A stretch of DNA of 64,000 bases from Suilimivivens sp964458255 (GTDB taxonomy: Bacteria > Bacillota > Clostridia > Lachnospirales > Lachnospiraceae): contig CAYWHY010000001.1 in assembly GCA_964458255.1 (NCBI GenBank), forward strand, positions 31,050-95,049. Reading direction: 5' to 3'. Under the pieces are notes generated by a model. It worked only from the letters and a program-made list of their open reading frames with translations. It did no database searches and had not been told where the DNA came from. Below are positions 1-8,687 of the stretch, in pieces. The translations under genes were made by a program, and so were the position numbers. Within the stretch, counting starts at the first letter, position 1; every line of letters begins with the position of its first letter.

Positions 1-1
1 G

Positions 2-1210
2 ATGGGCGGCATTATTCAGCTTGTATATAAAATAACCGGCTCCTACAATTTGGGAATTGCATGCTATACCTTATTTCAGATGGCGGTGCTTTCGGGGATT
101 TTTTCTTATGTAATCTGCCGTCTTAAAAAAGAAGGCATGAAAAAGGCGGGGAGAATTGGTATCGCATTATACTTTGGTTTATTTCCCACAATAGTGATGT
201 TTTCCCTCTGCTCCGCAAAAGACGGCCTTTTTACGGGGATGGTGCTGCTGCTTCTTCTTATGTTCCGTGAGTTGTTACAAAATCCACAGAGCTTTTTTGA
301 GAAGAAGGTTCATGTGTTTTTGCTTGCGGGAGCAGCTCTTGGCATGATGCTTCTTCGCCACAATGGTTATTATGCGTTTCTGGTATTTGTGGTGTTTCTT
401 GCACTGACCGGTAAAATGACAGGACTTTTTAAAGTGTGGAAGAAGCTGCTTGGGATATTTGCGATTGTTGTAGCCGGATATATACTGATAAATACGGCAA
501 TGACTTTTGTATTACAGGCGGATGCTTCCGAAAATCAGGAGTTGTTGACAGTGCCGATTCAGCAGATGGCAAGAGTGTATGTAAACGAAGGCGACACTTT
601 AACCGAAGAAGACAGAAATGCATTATATGAAATTTTGCCGAAGGAAGCACTTGTGCGTTACGTGCCGAAGGTTTCCGACGGGGTAAAAATAGATTTTAAC
701 AATGAGGCTTATGCGGCGAATCCTTCCAGGTATTTAAAACTTTGGTTAAAACTGGGAGCGGAGCATCCGTTTACTTATCTGAATGCATGGTTTATGACCT
801 CTTACGGATTTTGGTATCCCGATGCGGTAATTGATGTATATCGCGGAAACAGCGTTTTTACCTTTACTTATGGCGACAGCTCTTATTTTGGGTTTGAGGT
901 AGAGCTGCCCGGCGAGCGTCAAAGCAGGCTGCCGTTGCTTAAGGAAGTGTACAGAAACATGTCACTTGAAATTTTCCAACAGAAAGTGCCGGTGCTTTCC
1001 ATGCTGTTTTCGCCCGGTTTCCTTTTCTGGGTAACTGCGTTTGTACTTGGCTTTTTCTGGTATGTGGGAGATTATAAGAGATTATTCCCCTATGTACTGC
1101 CGCTCTTCTTGTGGCTTACCGTAATTTTGGGTCCGACCTATTTGGTAAGATATGTTGTATTTTTATGGTTTCTGCTGCCGGTTCTGATTTGGGACTTGTG
1201 GAATGTCTGA
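2..1210 (+). CDS. Multi-spanning membrane protein, DUF6020-like (5' end cut by window)
   Basis: The reading frame is open up to the window edge, and the ATG at base 2 sits inside a hydrophobic protein, so the true start is probably upstream and this is a C-terminal part of 402 residues. It shows about eight to ten hydrophobic segments. A hydrophilic stretch lies at roughly residues 175-300 and is probably exposed outside the membrane. The layout resembles DUF6020-type proteins found in polysaccharide loci of Clostridia, which look like GT-C glycosyltransferases, but I see no decisive catalytic motif. The gene ends 87 bases before the next gene, and a promoter lies in that gap, so it belongs to an upstream transcription unit. 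Membrane protein: sure. Family: moderate. Function: unknown. Confidence 0.6.
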   Translation: MGGIIQLVYKITGSYNLGIACYTLFQMAVLSGIFSYVICRLKKEGMKKAGRIGIALYFGLFPTIVMFSLCSAKDGLFTGMVLLLLLMFRELLQNPQSFFEKKVHVFLLAGAALGMMLLRHNGYYAFLVFVVFLALTGKMTGLFKVWKKLLGIFAIVVAGYILINTAMTFVLQADASENQELLTVPIQQMARVYVNEGDTLTEEDRNALYEILPKEALVRYVPKVSDGVKIDFNNEAYAANPSRYLKLWLKLGAEHPFTYLNAWFMTSYGFWYPDAVIDVYRGNSVFTFTYGDSSYFGFEVELPGERQSRLPLLKEVYRNMSLEIFQQKVPVLSMLFSPGFLFWVTAFVLGFFWYVGDYKRLFPYVLPLFLWLTVILGPTYLVRYVVFLWFLLPVLIWDLWNV

Positions 1211-1231
1211 AATCGTTTCGCCCGGAGGGAT

Positions 1232-1260
1232 TTGATAATTGAAAACAACTGTGGTATACT
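1232..1260 (+). promoter_or_regulatory. Sigma-70/A-type promoter of the first glycan operon
   Basis: A TTGATA -35 box (1232-1237) is followed by a 17-base spacer and a TATACT -10 box (1255-1260). A TG one base upstream of the -10 gives an extended -10. Transcription would start near 1267, about 30 bases before the ATG at 1298, which has a GAGGA ribosome binding site. This is the only convincing promoter I see on the plus strand between here and 25054, so it probably drives that whole block. Confidence 0.65.
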
Positions 1261-1297
1261 TACGCAGGGTTAATAAGAGATAAATGAGGAATTCTCA

Positions 1298-3769
1298 ATG
1301 AAGAAAATTTTGTATCAGAGCAAAGCAATTCAAATAGTAATCTGCATCATAGCGTTAATGTTCCTTGTGTCATTATGGCCCTTGCGCATCTGGCAGGAGA
1401 GAGTAACTTCCTCCGTGGAGTCTCAGACAGGAACGATTACACAGGTAATTAATGAAGAAAGCACCGTGCTTCAGACAATCGTGGCTCAGTATGGCCATAT
1501 GGATACCATTGATGTATATTTGGGAGAAGACAGTGTCGGAGAGACTTTTTATCTTCGTATTCTGGATGAAGAATGGCAGCAGGTCTGTGAGGAAAAAGCG
1601 GTAATAGACAAAGAAAATCTTCCGGGATATCAAGAGGTTTTGATTGATATTGACATGGAAGTGGGCAAGATGTATTACATCATTTTGCAGGGAAATGAGT
1701 CTGAGATTTTTGCAGGATGTGAATTGGTACCTCTTACGGATATGCCTTACTTGGGAATTTTGTATTATGCCGATACGCCGGTGGATGGTATGAGCCTTGT
1801 GGCAGATTATAATTACAGTGTTCCGCTCAGAAAGGATAAGGTATTTGTATTCGGCACTCTGACGGTACTTATTGCTGCATTGCTTCTTTTTGCGGTAAAA
1901 ACGGTTTATAAGAAAAAGGAAGATAAACAGGTAACGGTAGAAAAAGTATTTAAAAATATCATGAATCCCATAGTTATCATTTTTGCCGTAGTGAGTCTTG
2001 TCGCTGTGGTAACAGGTACATTTGGAAATTATGTGTTGGATAATACCGTATTTTTTGTCAGTGTTGTTTTTTTGTCAGCAATTTTGCTCTACGGAATCAA
2101 CCATAGCAGAGAGGGACAGGAACCGGTTTTTACATGGGATTATATTAAAACCCATGCAGGCGATTTGGTACAGTCTGTGGGCATTGCAGGTGCCATTGCA
2201 GGCTGTTGCGAGTATATGAACGGATTGTATGACATCCATCATTCCGTGGCAGAGAGAAAGGAAATGCTGTGGCTTTCCCTGGCTGTAATAGCCATGTTTC
2301 AGTGGAAAGAGATTGTAAATATTTACAACGCAATTTATCTGGTGGCAGCAGGTCTGTACGGTTATCATTATTACCGGACGCATTTCACACCGGAAATGGA
2401 TGAACTTGAAATACAGGTGCTTAAATATACCGTTTGGATTGCTGCTTTGGTTGGACTTATTGTTATCAGAACCGTAATCGGTCTGTTTAGAAAAAAACTT
2501 ACAAGACCTGCTTATCGATACACAGGTCTGCTTGCTGTGTTCTTTGCACTTATAATCATTAACAGAAACGGCAGATGGTGGGGCGTAGCCATGGTGGTTG
2601 CTTTTACCCTCTTTTATCTCAATTACGGCATGTGGGAGCATAAGGAGAGATTGCTTGTAAATATTGTAAGAGGTGTGGTATTCCAGTTTGTGTGGTCTAC
2701 GGGCTATTGCCTTTTACATCGTCCTTATGTAAGTTATCGAAATGCAAGATATACCCATATTTTCCATACCGTAACCATTACGGCAACGTATCTTACCATG
2801 GTGGAATGTGTGGCGGCAGTGCTTCTTCTTTGTAAGCTTGCAAAGAGCCGCAAATTAAAAGATATATGGAAAGAATTGACATTTTTTGGTGTGGTTTCTT
2901 CTTATATGGTATTTACTATGGCAAGAACCGCATTTCTGGCAGTAGGTGTGGCAATGCTGTTTGCACTTGTAATGATGAGTGCAGGAAAAGGAAAAAAGAA
3001 AATTATCTGCTGGGGAAAAAATTTAGGACTTATGACTCTTGCGGTAGTGATATGTTTGCCGGTTACTTTTACGGTGCAGAGAAATCTTCCTGCACTTGTC
3101 AGTGATCCTTATTTGCACGAGATAGAATATTCCATGTATTGTCCCGAGGATGTTATGCGTGGCAGAAGATTGAACTCTGTAAACTTTATGAGAGTAGGAC
3201 GTTTTATTGATGTGTTTGCTGAGAAAATTTTCAGTCTTCCGGAAGGTACTTTCGATGTATATGGCGAGCATAGAGCAGCCCGAATCAGAAAAGGATTGGA
3301 AACTGCGGAAATTCCCGGCATTGCTGACAGTTCAAAGCTGGTTGCAAGTGTGGATTATGTGCCGATGCCGGAGGAGGCAGAAAAAGAGGATGATTATACC
3401 AATGGAAGATTAGATATTTTCCGTTCTTATATAGAGCAGTCTGATATGACAGGTCATGAAGAAATGGGTGCCGTTCTGGCAAACGGAGAAATTGCGACCC
3501 ACGCACACAATATTTACCTTCAGGTCATTTATGATCACGGAATTCCTGTGGGAATTGTGTTTATTCTGGTAGGAATTGTGACCTTTATCAATGCCTGCTT
3601 GTATTATGGTAAAAAAAAGGAAACAATAACATATGCGGCATTACCGGCAGTTATTACCATAACCGTGGCAACGGCAGGTATGGTGGAATGGATTTTCCAT
3701 GTAAGTAATCCCTGCGGACTGCTTCTGATGCTTGTTATTACACCGCTTATATTTAAAAATGAAGGTTAA
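1298..3769 (+). CDS. Wzy/O-antigen ligase-like membrane protein with extracytoplasmic N-terminal domain
   Basis: The protein has 823 residues. An N-terminal membrane anchor (about residues 8-27) is followed by a hydrophilic, beta-rich-looking region (about 30-180). A membrane helix at about 182-200 then begins a long series of transmembrane segments. Near the C-terminus is a THAHNIYLQ motif (H735, H737, N738) followed by hydrophobic segments. That H-x-H-N pattern is typical of the Wzy_C/O-antigen ligase family, which polymerises lipid-linked repeat units or transfers glycans outside the membrane. The extra N-terminal domain is unusual for the family and resembles in layout the one in the 55593-58154 protein. 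The gene is first behind the 1232-1260 promoter and ends 3 bases before the dehydratase gene. Polymerase versus ligase cannot be decided from sequence. Confidence 0.7.
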   Translation: MKKILYQSKAIQIVICIIALMFLVSLWPLRIWQERVTSSVESQTGTITQVINEESTVLQTIVAQYGHMDTIDVYLGEDSVGETFYLRILDEEWQQVCEEKAVIDKENLPGYQEVLIDIDMEVGKMYYIILQGNESEIFAGCELVPLTDMPYLGILYYADTPVDGMSLVADYNYSVPLRKDKVFVFGTLTVLIAALLLFAVKTVYKKKEDKQVTVEKVFKNIMNPIVIIFAVVSLVAVVTGTFGNYVLDNTVFFVSVVFLSAILLYGINHSREGQEPVFTWDYIKTHAGDLVQSVGIAGAIAGCCEYMNGLYDIHHSVAERKEMLWLSLAVIAMFQWKEIVNIYNAIYLVAAGLYGYHYYRTHFTPEMDELEIQVLKYTVWIAALVGLIVIRTVIGLFRKKLTRPAYRYTGLLAVFFALIIINRNGRWWGVAMVVAFTLFYLNYGMWEHKERLLVNIVRGVVFQFVWSTGYCLLHRPYVSYRNARYTHIFHTVTITATYLTMVECVAAVLLLCKLAKSRKLKDIWKELTFFGVVSSYMVFTMARTAFLAVGVAMLFALVMMSAGKGKKKIICWGKNLGLMTLAVVICLPVTFTVQRNLPALVSDPYLHEIEYSMYCPEDVMRGRRLNSVNFMRVGRFIDVFAEKIFSLPEGTFDVYGEHRAARIRKGLETAEIPGIADSSKLVASVDYVPMPEEAEKEDDYTNGRLDIFRSYIEQSDMTGHEEMGAVLANGEIATHAHNIYLQVIYDHGIPVGIVFILVGIVTFINACLYYGKKKETITYAALPAVITITVATAGMVEWIFHVSNPCGLLLMLVITPLIFKNEG

Positions 3770-3772
3770 ACC

Positions 3773-5662
3773 ATGAGTGAAGAAACCAAAAAAGTTAGAA
3801 AACCATTTAATGTAAAATTGTTATATCGAAGAACCTGTCTGATTGTATATGATATTATCAGTGTAATCGGAGCAAGCTATCTGGCTCTTCTGATGCGTTA
3901 TAATTTTGATATGTCAGAGATACCGGAGTATTTTATTGCGCCTATCAACAGGTTCCTTCCCATTAATATTGTTCTTACCCTGCTTATCCTTTATATATTC
4001 AGAATGTACCACAGCCTGTGGGCTTTTGCGGGTGAGACGGAGCTTCAGAATCTGGTAATTTCCAGTGCAATATCGGCTGTCTGCTACAGCGTGGGTATTC
4101 AGTTCTTTAAGACGGACGGACAGTTGGCGGTTCCGGGAAGTTACTATTTCCTGTATGTTTTTTCCCTAATGGCGTTTCTGTTTGTAAGCCGTTTTTCCTA
4201 CCGCTTTTTCAGAAGCTTAAAGCATAAACAGCAAAACAAAAACAATGGCATATCCGTTATGGTAATCGGCGCGGGAGAAGCTGCCAATGTCATTATCAAA
4301 GAAATTGTGAACAGTAATTTCTCCACCATGGTTATCCGTTGTATTATTGATGATGATCCGGGTAAATGGGGCAGATTTATTCAGGGCATTAAAGTAGTAG
4401 GGGGCAGAGACAAAATTATCGAATGTGCCGATATTTTCGGAATTGATGAAATTATTGTGGCCATGCCTTCCATTTCAAGGGCACAGTTGTCGGAAATTCT
4501 TGATATTTGTAAAGAAACCAACTGTAAGCTTCGTTCCCTTCCGGGTATGTACCAGTTAGTGAACGGAGAAGTCAGCATCAGTAAGCTGCGTGATGTAGAA
4601 GTAGAGGATTTGCTTGGAAGAGACCCTATTGAAGTTGATTTGGACTCTATTTTAGGCTATGTGAAGGGCAAACGCGTCATGGTTACCGGTGGCGGCGGTT
4701 CTATCGGAAGTGAACTGTGCAGACAGATTGCAAGTCATCAGCCTGCACAGCTGATTATCGTGGATATTTATGAAAACAGCGCTTATGATGTACAGCAGGA
4801 GCTCATGGGAAATTACCCTGATTTGGATTTGGTGGTACTGATTGCTTCTGTTCGTAATACAAACCGCATGAACAGGATTTTTGAAATCTATAAGCCGGAG
4901 ATTGTTTACCATGCTGCTGCCCATAAGCATGTACCACTGATGGAGACAAGTCCCAATGAGGCTATAAAAAATAACGTATTCGGTACTTGGAAGACTGCTT
5001 ATGCGGCAGCCATGAACGGCACAAAGCGTTTTGTGATGATTTCTACGGATAAGGCGGTAAATCCTACCAATATTATGGGAGCCAGCAAGCGTATCTGTGA
5101 AATGATTATCCAGACCTTTAATAAACATTATGATACAGAGTTTGTGGCAGTCCGTTTTGGCAACGTGCTCGGCAGTAACGGCAGTGTCATTCCGCTTTTT
5201 AAAAAGCAGATTATGGCAGGCGGACCGGTTACCGTTACGCATCCTGATATTATCCGTTATTTTATGACGATTCCTGAGGCGGTATCACTGGTGCTTCAGG
5301 CAGGTGCCTATGCCAAGGGCGGTGAAATTTTTGTGCTGGATATGGGAAAACCGGTAAAGATTCTGGATTTGGCAAAGAATTTAATCCGTTTGTCCGGTTA
5401 TCGTGTGGATGAGGATATTAAGATTGAGTTTACAGGACTTCGTCCCGGGGAAAAATTATATGAGGAGCTTCTGATGGCAGAGGAAGGTATGAAAGAGACT
5501 GCCAATAAGCTGATTCATATCGGAAAGCCGATAGAGATTGATGAGATGCAGTTTTTTGCCCAGCTCAAAAACCTGAAAGAGGCGTCCAAGAATGAAAGTA
5601 CCGATATCAGAGAAATGATTAAAGAAATTGTTCCCACCTATAATTATAAAAAGGAAGTGTAA
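3773..5662 (+). CDS. UDP-N-acetylglucosamine 4,6-dehydratase, membrane-anchored (PglF/CapD/WbpM type)
   Basis: This 629-residue protein has the long-form architecture: about four N-terminal transmembrane helices (to about residue 145), a CoA-binding-like Rossmann domain (about 155-270), then a second Rossmann domain with the nucleotide-binding glycines GGGGSIG at 306-312. The active-site block has T425-D426-K427 and M435-x3-K439. Methionine replaces the usual SDR tyrosine, as is typical of PglF/WbpM dehydratases. The family converts UDP-GlcNAc to a UDP-4-keto-6-deoxy-HexNAc, the first step to bacillosamine, QuiNAc or FucNAc4N-type sugars. It is followed after 5 bases by the aminotransferase that would use its product. 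Length and motifs are normal. Family call very sure; the final sugar depends on the downstream enzymes. Confidence 0.92.
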   Translation: MSEETKKVRKPFNVKLLYRRTCLIVYDIISVIGASYLALLMRYNFDMSEIPEYFIAPINRFLPINIVLTLLILYIFRMYHSLWAFAGETELQNLVISSAISAVCYSVGIQFFKTDGQLAVPGSYYFLYVFSLMAFLFVSRFSYRFFRSLKHKQQNKNNGISVMVIGAGEAANVIIKEIVNSNFSTMVIRCIIDDDPGKWGRFIQGIKVVGGRDKIIECADIFGIDEIIVAMPSISRAQLSEILDICKETNCKLRSLPGMYQLVNGEVSISKLRDVEVEDLLGRDPIEVDLDSILGYVKGKRVMVTGGGGSIGSELCRQIASHQPAQLIIVDIYENSAYDVQQELMGNYPDLDLVVLIASVRNTNRMNRIFEIYKPEIVYHAAAHKHVPLMETSPNEAIKNNVFGTWKTAYAAAMNGTKRFVMISTDKAVNPTNIMGASKRICEMIIQTFNKHYDTEFVAVRFGNVLGSNGSVIPLFKKQIMAGGPVTVTHPDIIRYFMTIPEAVSLVLQAGAYAKGGEIFVLDMGKPVKILDLAKNLIRLSGYRVDEDIKIEFTGLRPGEKLYEELLMAEEGMKETANKLIHIGKPIEIDEMQFFAQLKNLKEASKNESTDIREMIKEIVPTYNYKKEV

Positions 5663-5667
5663 AGCGA

Positions 5668-6858
5668 ATGGATAAAAAGAGAATTTATTTATCCTCTCCC
5701 ACCATGCATGGGGAAGAACAGAAATTTATACAGGAAGCATTTGATACCAACTGGGTAGCACCTGTTGGACCTAATGTAAATGCGCTAGAGAAAGAGATGG
5801 CAGATTACACAGGTGCAGGTTATGCGGCAGCTTTAAGTTCCGGAACAGCAGCGATTCATCTGGCACTTCGTGTTTTGGGAATCGGGGAAGGTGATGTGGT
5901 CTTTGTATCAAGCCTGACCTTCAGTGCGACCTGTAATCCGGTTGTATATGAAAAAGCAACTCCCGTTTTTATTGATTCCGAGGAGGATACCTGGAATATG
6001 TCCCCGAAGGCTCTTAAGAAGGCTTTTGAGAAGTATCCGAATCCCAAGGCGGTCATAGTGGTTCATCTTTACGGTACACCGGCAAAATTAGATGAAATCA
6101 TGGAAATCTGTAAGGAACATAAGGTACCTTTGGTGGAGGATGCAGCAGAGTCCTTAAGCAGTACTTACAAGGGGAAGCAAACGGGCACCTTTGGAAAAGC
6201 AGGTATTTATTCCTTTAACGGAAATAAAATTATTACGACATCAGGTGATGGTATGCTGGTTTCCGATGAGGAAGAAATTACCAAAAAAGCAACCTTCCTT
6301 GCCACGCAGGCAAGGGATGCGGCAAGGCATTACCAACATTCCCAGATTGGCTATAATTACCGGATGAGCAATATTACCGCAGGAATCGGAAGAGGACAGC
6401 TGCTTCATTTAGATGAACATAAGGCTTTAAAGAAGGAGATTTACAGGCAGTATAAGGAAGCCTTTGCGGATATTGAGGAGCTTGCCATGAATCCCCTTAA
6501 CCCGGACGGAGATGCCAACTGCTGGCTGTCCTGTATGACAATTAGGGAAGGCTGTGAGGTAACGCCGAATCAGATTATGGATGCACTGGAAGCGGAAAAT
6601 ATTGAATCAAGGCCGATTTGGAAGCCTATGCACCTGCAGCCTGTATTTGCGGAATGTGATTTTGTAACCGAAGAAGGTTTTAAGAGTGATTTGGCTGCCG
6701 GTGATATGAGCGGACAGGAAAAAGGCACACATTGCAGTATGGCAAGTGTATCAGAGGATATTTTTAACAGAGGGTTATGTCTTCCCAGCGACATCAAGAA
6801 TACAGATGAGGATATGCAGAGAATCATTGGCATTGTGCGCAGTTGTTTCGGAAAGTAA
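5668..6858 (+). CDS. DegT/DnrJ/EryC1/StrS aminotransferase (PglE-like sugar 4-aminotransferase)
   Basis: This 396-residue PLP enzyme belongs to the sugar aminotransferase family. The PLP lysine is K187 in SFNGNKIITT, and the N-terminal LSSGTAAIHLAL block is the phosphate-binding region. Residues VVEDAAESL form the usual Asp-containing PLP ring contact (seen as LVEDAAESL). The family transfers an amino group from glutamate to the 4-keto sugar. Directly behind the 4,6-dehydratase, it should make a UDP-4-amino-4,6-dideoxy-GlcNAc. A PglD-type acetyltransferase, which would normally follow, is not found here; the next genes are a phosphoglycosyl transferase and a decarboxylase/ATP-grasp pair. Family call is sure; exact regiochemistry is inferred from context. 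Confidence 0.9.
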   Translation: MDKKRIYLSSPTMHGEEQKFIQEAFDTNWVAPVGPNVNALEKEMADYTGAGYAAALSSGTAAIHLALRVLGIGEGDVVFVSSLTFSATCNPVVYEKATPVFIDSEEDTWNMSPKALKKAFEKYPNPKAVIVVHLYGTPAKLDEIMEICKEHKVPLVEDAAESLSSTYKGKQTGTFGKAGIYSFNGNKIITTSGDGMLVSDEEEITKKATFLATQARDAARHYQHSQIGYNYRMSNITAGIGRGQLLHLDEHKALKKEIYRQYKEAFADIEELAMNPLNPDGDANCWLSCMTIREGCEVTPNQIMDALEAENIESRPIWKPMHLQPVFAECDFVTEEGFKSDLAAGDMSGQEKGTHCSMASVSEDIFNRGLCLPSDIKNTDEDMQRIIGIVRSCFGK

Positions 6859-6867
6859 GAGAGAAAT

Positions 6868-7491
6868 ATGTACAAAAATTTTGTAAAACGTTTATTGGAT
6901 ATTATCCTTTCCCTTTGCGGAATCATCATCCTTTCACCCGTTTATCTGATACTGTTTATTATGGTAAGGGTAAAGCTAGGAAGTCCGGTGTTTTTCAGAC
7001 AGGAAAGACCGGGAAAGGATGAAAAGATTTTCAGACTTTGTAAGTTTCGTACCATGACCGATGCAAGGGATGAAAACGGAGAACTTTTACCTGACGGCGA
7101 GAGATTGACAGAGTTTGGTAACTTCCTTCGAAGAAGCAGCTTAGATGAGCTGCCTGAGCTTTTTAACATTTTAAAGGGAGATATGAGTCTGATCGGACCG
7201 CGTCCGCTTCTGGTAGGTTATCTTCCCTATTACACAAAGAAAGAACAGCTTCGTCATACGGTGCGTCCGGGGCTTACCGGTCTTGCACAGGTAAGCGGCA
7301 GAAACTTTTTAGGCTGGGATGCGCGTCTTGCAAGGGATGTGGAATATGTAGAAAACCTGTCATTTTTGATGGATGTGAAAATTCTTTTTAAGACCGTTAT
7401 GGTGGTTTTCAAAAAAGAGGATGTGGCAGTGGAAACAGAAACAGTGGAAAAGTATTTATGGGAAGAGCGAGAGGCAAGAAGTGATGCGTAG
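6868..7491 (+). CDS. Monotopic phosphoglycosyl transferase, PglC-like initiating sugar transferase
   Basis: At 207 residues this is the small form of the bacterial sugar transferase family. It has one N-terminal re-entrant hydrophobic segment (about 8-30), a conserved basic/aromatic block ending in CKFRTM, the catalytic Asp-Glu dyad D93-E94 in SSLDELPE, and the LIGPRPLL motif. Such enzymes transfer a phospho-sugar from a UDP-sugar to undecaprenyl phosphate on the cytoplasmic membrane face, which starts glycan assembly. The placement after PglF- and PglE-like genes suggests the substrate is the 4-amino-4,6-dideoxy sugar or a derivative. It overlaps the next gene by a few bases. A second, larger initiating transferase sits at 32378-33748. 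Confidence 0.9.
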   Translation: MYKNFVKRLLDIILSLCGIIILSPVYLILFIMVRVKLGSPVFFRQERPGKDEKIFRLCKFRTMTDARDENGELLPDGERLTEFGNFLRRSSLDELPELFNILKGDMSLIGPRPLLVGYLPYYTKKEQLRHTVRPGLTGLAQVSGRNFLGWDARLARDVEYVENLSFLMDVKILFKTVMVVFKKEDVAVETETVEKYLWEEREARSDA

Positions 7492-8656
7492 AGAGGAATT
7501 ACAGACTCCTTGTTATATCATTCATAAAGAAGAACTTTATGAGGGAATTAATCTGCTTAAAAATTCCCTTTTAAAAGAATGGAAAAATCACTGCGTGGGT
7601 TATTCCTTCAAAACCAATTCCCTGCCATGGGTAGTGGAAGAGATGAAGAGAGTGGGCTTTTACGCTGAAGTTGTTTCCGAGGATGAGTATGAGCTTGCCT
7701 TAAAGCACAAATTTGAACATATTATATATAACGGTCCCGTGAAAGGGAAAAAGACCTTTTTTCATGCACTCGAAAGTGGAGCAATCATTAATTTAGATGC
7801 CAAAAGAGAACTTGACTGGCTTAAGGAAAGCGGCAAAACGGATGTGACCGTGGGGCTTCGTGTAAACTTCAATTTAGAGGAGCTTTGCCCGGGAGAAACC
7901 TCCGGCGGGGAGGAAGGAAGCCGTTTTGGATTTTCTTATGAGACCGGCGAGTTTGAGAAAGTGTTAAAAACACTTGAGGAAATGGGAATCTGCGTATCGG
8001 GTTTGCATTTGCACAGCAGTTCTAAAACAAGAAGTGTGAACATATACAGAGCATTGGCAAAGAAAGCCTGTGAGCTGAAAAAAGAATTTCACTTATCCCT
8101 CTCATATGTGGATATCGGAGGCGGGTATTTCGGCGGAATGGACAACAGACCTAAATTCCCCGATTATATGAAGATTATTGCACAGGAGCTTTCAAAAGAA
8201 TTTACTCCGGAAGAGACTATGCTGATTGTAGAGCCGGGAACTTCGCTCATTACGCCTCCCATCGAATATTTGACGACAGTAACAGATGTAAAACAAACTT
8301 ATGCGAACTGTATTGTTACAACGGACGGAAGCAGAATAGACATCGACCCGCAGTATGGGAAAAAGAGCTATTTTCATAAATGGGAGTTTCAGTCGCAGGA
8401 ACACCGGGAAACGCTTAAGAAGCAGGTTATTTGCGGCTTTACCTGTATGGAAAACGACAGATTATTTATAGCGGAAGATAAACCGGCGCTGAAAGAGGGA
8501 GATCGGATTTCCTATCAGAAGGTGGGAGGATATACCATGTGCCTGACACCGCTGTTTATCAGATATTTTCCCAATGTCTATTTGGAGGAGGAAGGAAGAC
8601 ACCGCCTGGTAAGAGAAGCGTGGTCCTGTGAGGAATACAGCCGGAAGAGTTTGTAA
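7484..8656 (+). CDS. Type III-fold PLP-dependent decarboxylase (DAP/ornithine decarboxylase superfamily)
   Basis: I place the start at the ATG at 7484, which overlaps the stop of the preceding gene and follows a GAGG-like site; the open frame extends further but lacks support. The resulting 390-residue protein has the alanine-racemase/decarboxylase barrel. The PLP lysine is K43 in YSFKTN, HLHSS is a barrel strand motif, a glycine-rich phosphate-binding block reads DIGGGYFGG, and the C-terminal active-site-like Cys is C321 in GFTCMEND. The cysteine argues for decarboxylase rather than racemase activity. Substrate is unknown. The next gene is an ATP-grasp ligase, so the pair could prepare an amine or amino acid and attach it to a sugar or sugar phosphate. 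That link is inference. Confidence 0.8.
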   Translation: MRREELQTPCYIIHKEELYEGINLLKNSLLKEWKNHCVGYSFKTNSLPWVVEEMKRVGFYAEVVSEDEYELALKHKFEHIIYNGPVKGKKTFFHALESGAIINLDAKRELDWLKESGKTDVTVGLRVNFNLEELCPGETSGGEEGSRFGFSYETGEFEKVLKTLEEMGICVSGLHLHSSSKTRSVNIYRALAKKACELKKEFHLSLSYVDIGGGYFGGMDNRPKFPDYMKIIAQELSKEFTPEETMLIVEPGTSLITPPIEYLTTVTDVKQTYANCIVTTDGSRIDIDPQYGKKSYFHKWEFQSQEHRETLKKQVICGFTCMENDRLFIAEDKPALKEGDRISYQKVGGYTMCLTPLFIRYFPNVYLEEEGRHRLVREAWSCEEYSRKSL

Positions 8657-8687
8657 CAGACTGTCTTTTGAAAGGATGGAAACTAAC

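Noticed and set aside
1211..1231. Terminator after the first gene
   Set aside because: The GC-rich stretch CGCCCGGAGGG does not form a stable stem followed by a T-run.
2075..2641. 188-codon minus-strand open frame
   Set aside because: It mirrors the transmembrane part of the Wzy-like gene; His/Cys/Asn-rich translation is typical of antisense frames.
4652..5242. 196-codon minus-strand open frame
   Set aside because: It is fully inside the 4,6-dehydratase catalytic domain and its translation shows no family pattern.
8628..8687. Extended N-terminus of the ATP-grasp protein overlapping the decarboxylase gene
   Set aside because: The ATG at 8688 has a well-spaced AAAGGATGG and matches the start of the fold; the upstream part reads as the end of the previous gene in another frame.
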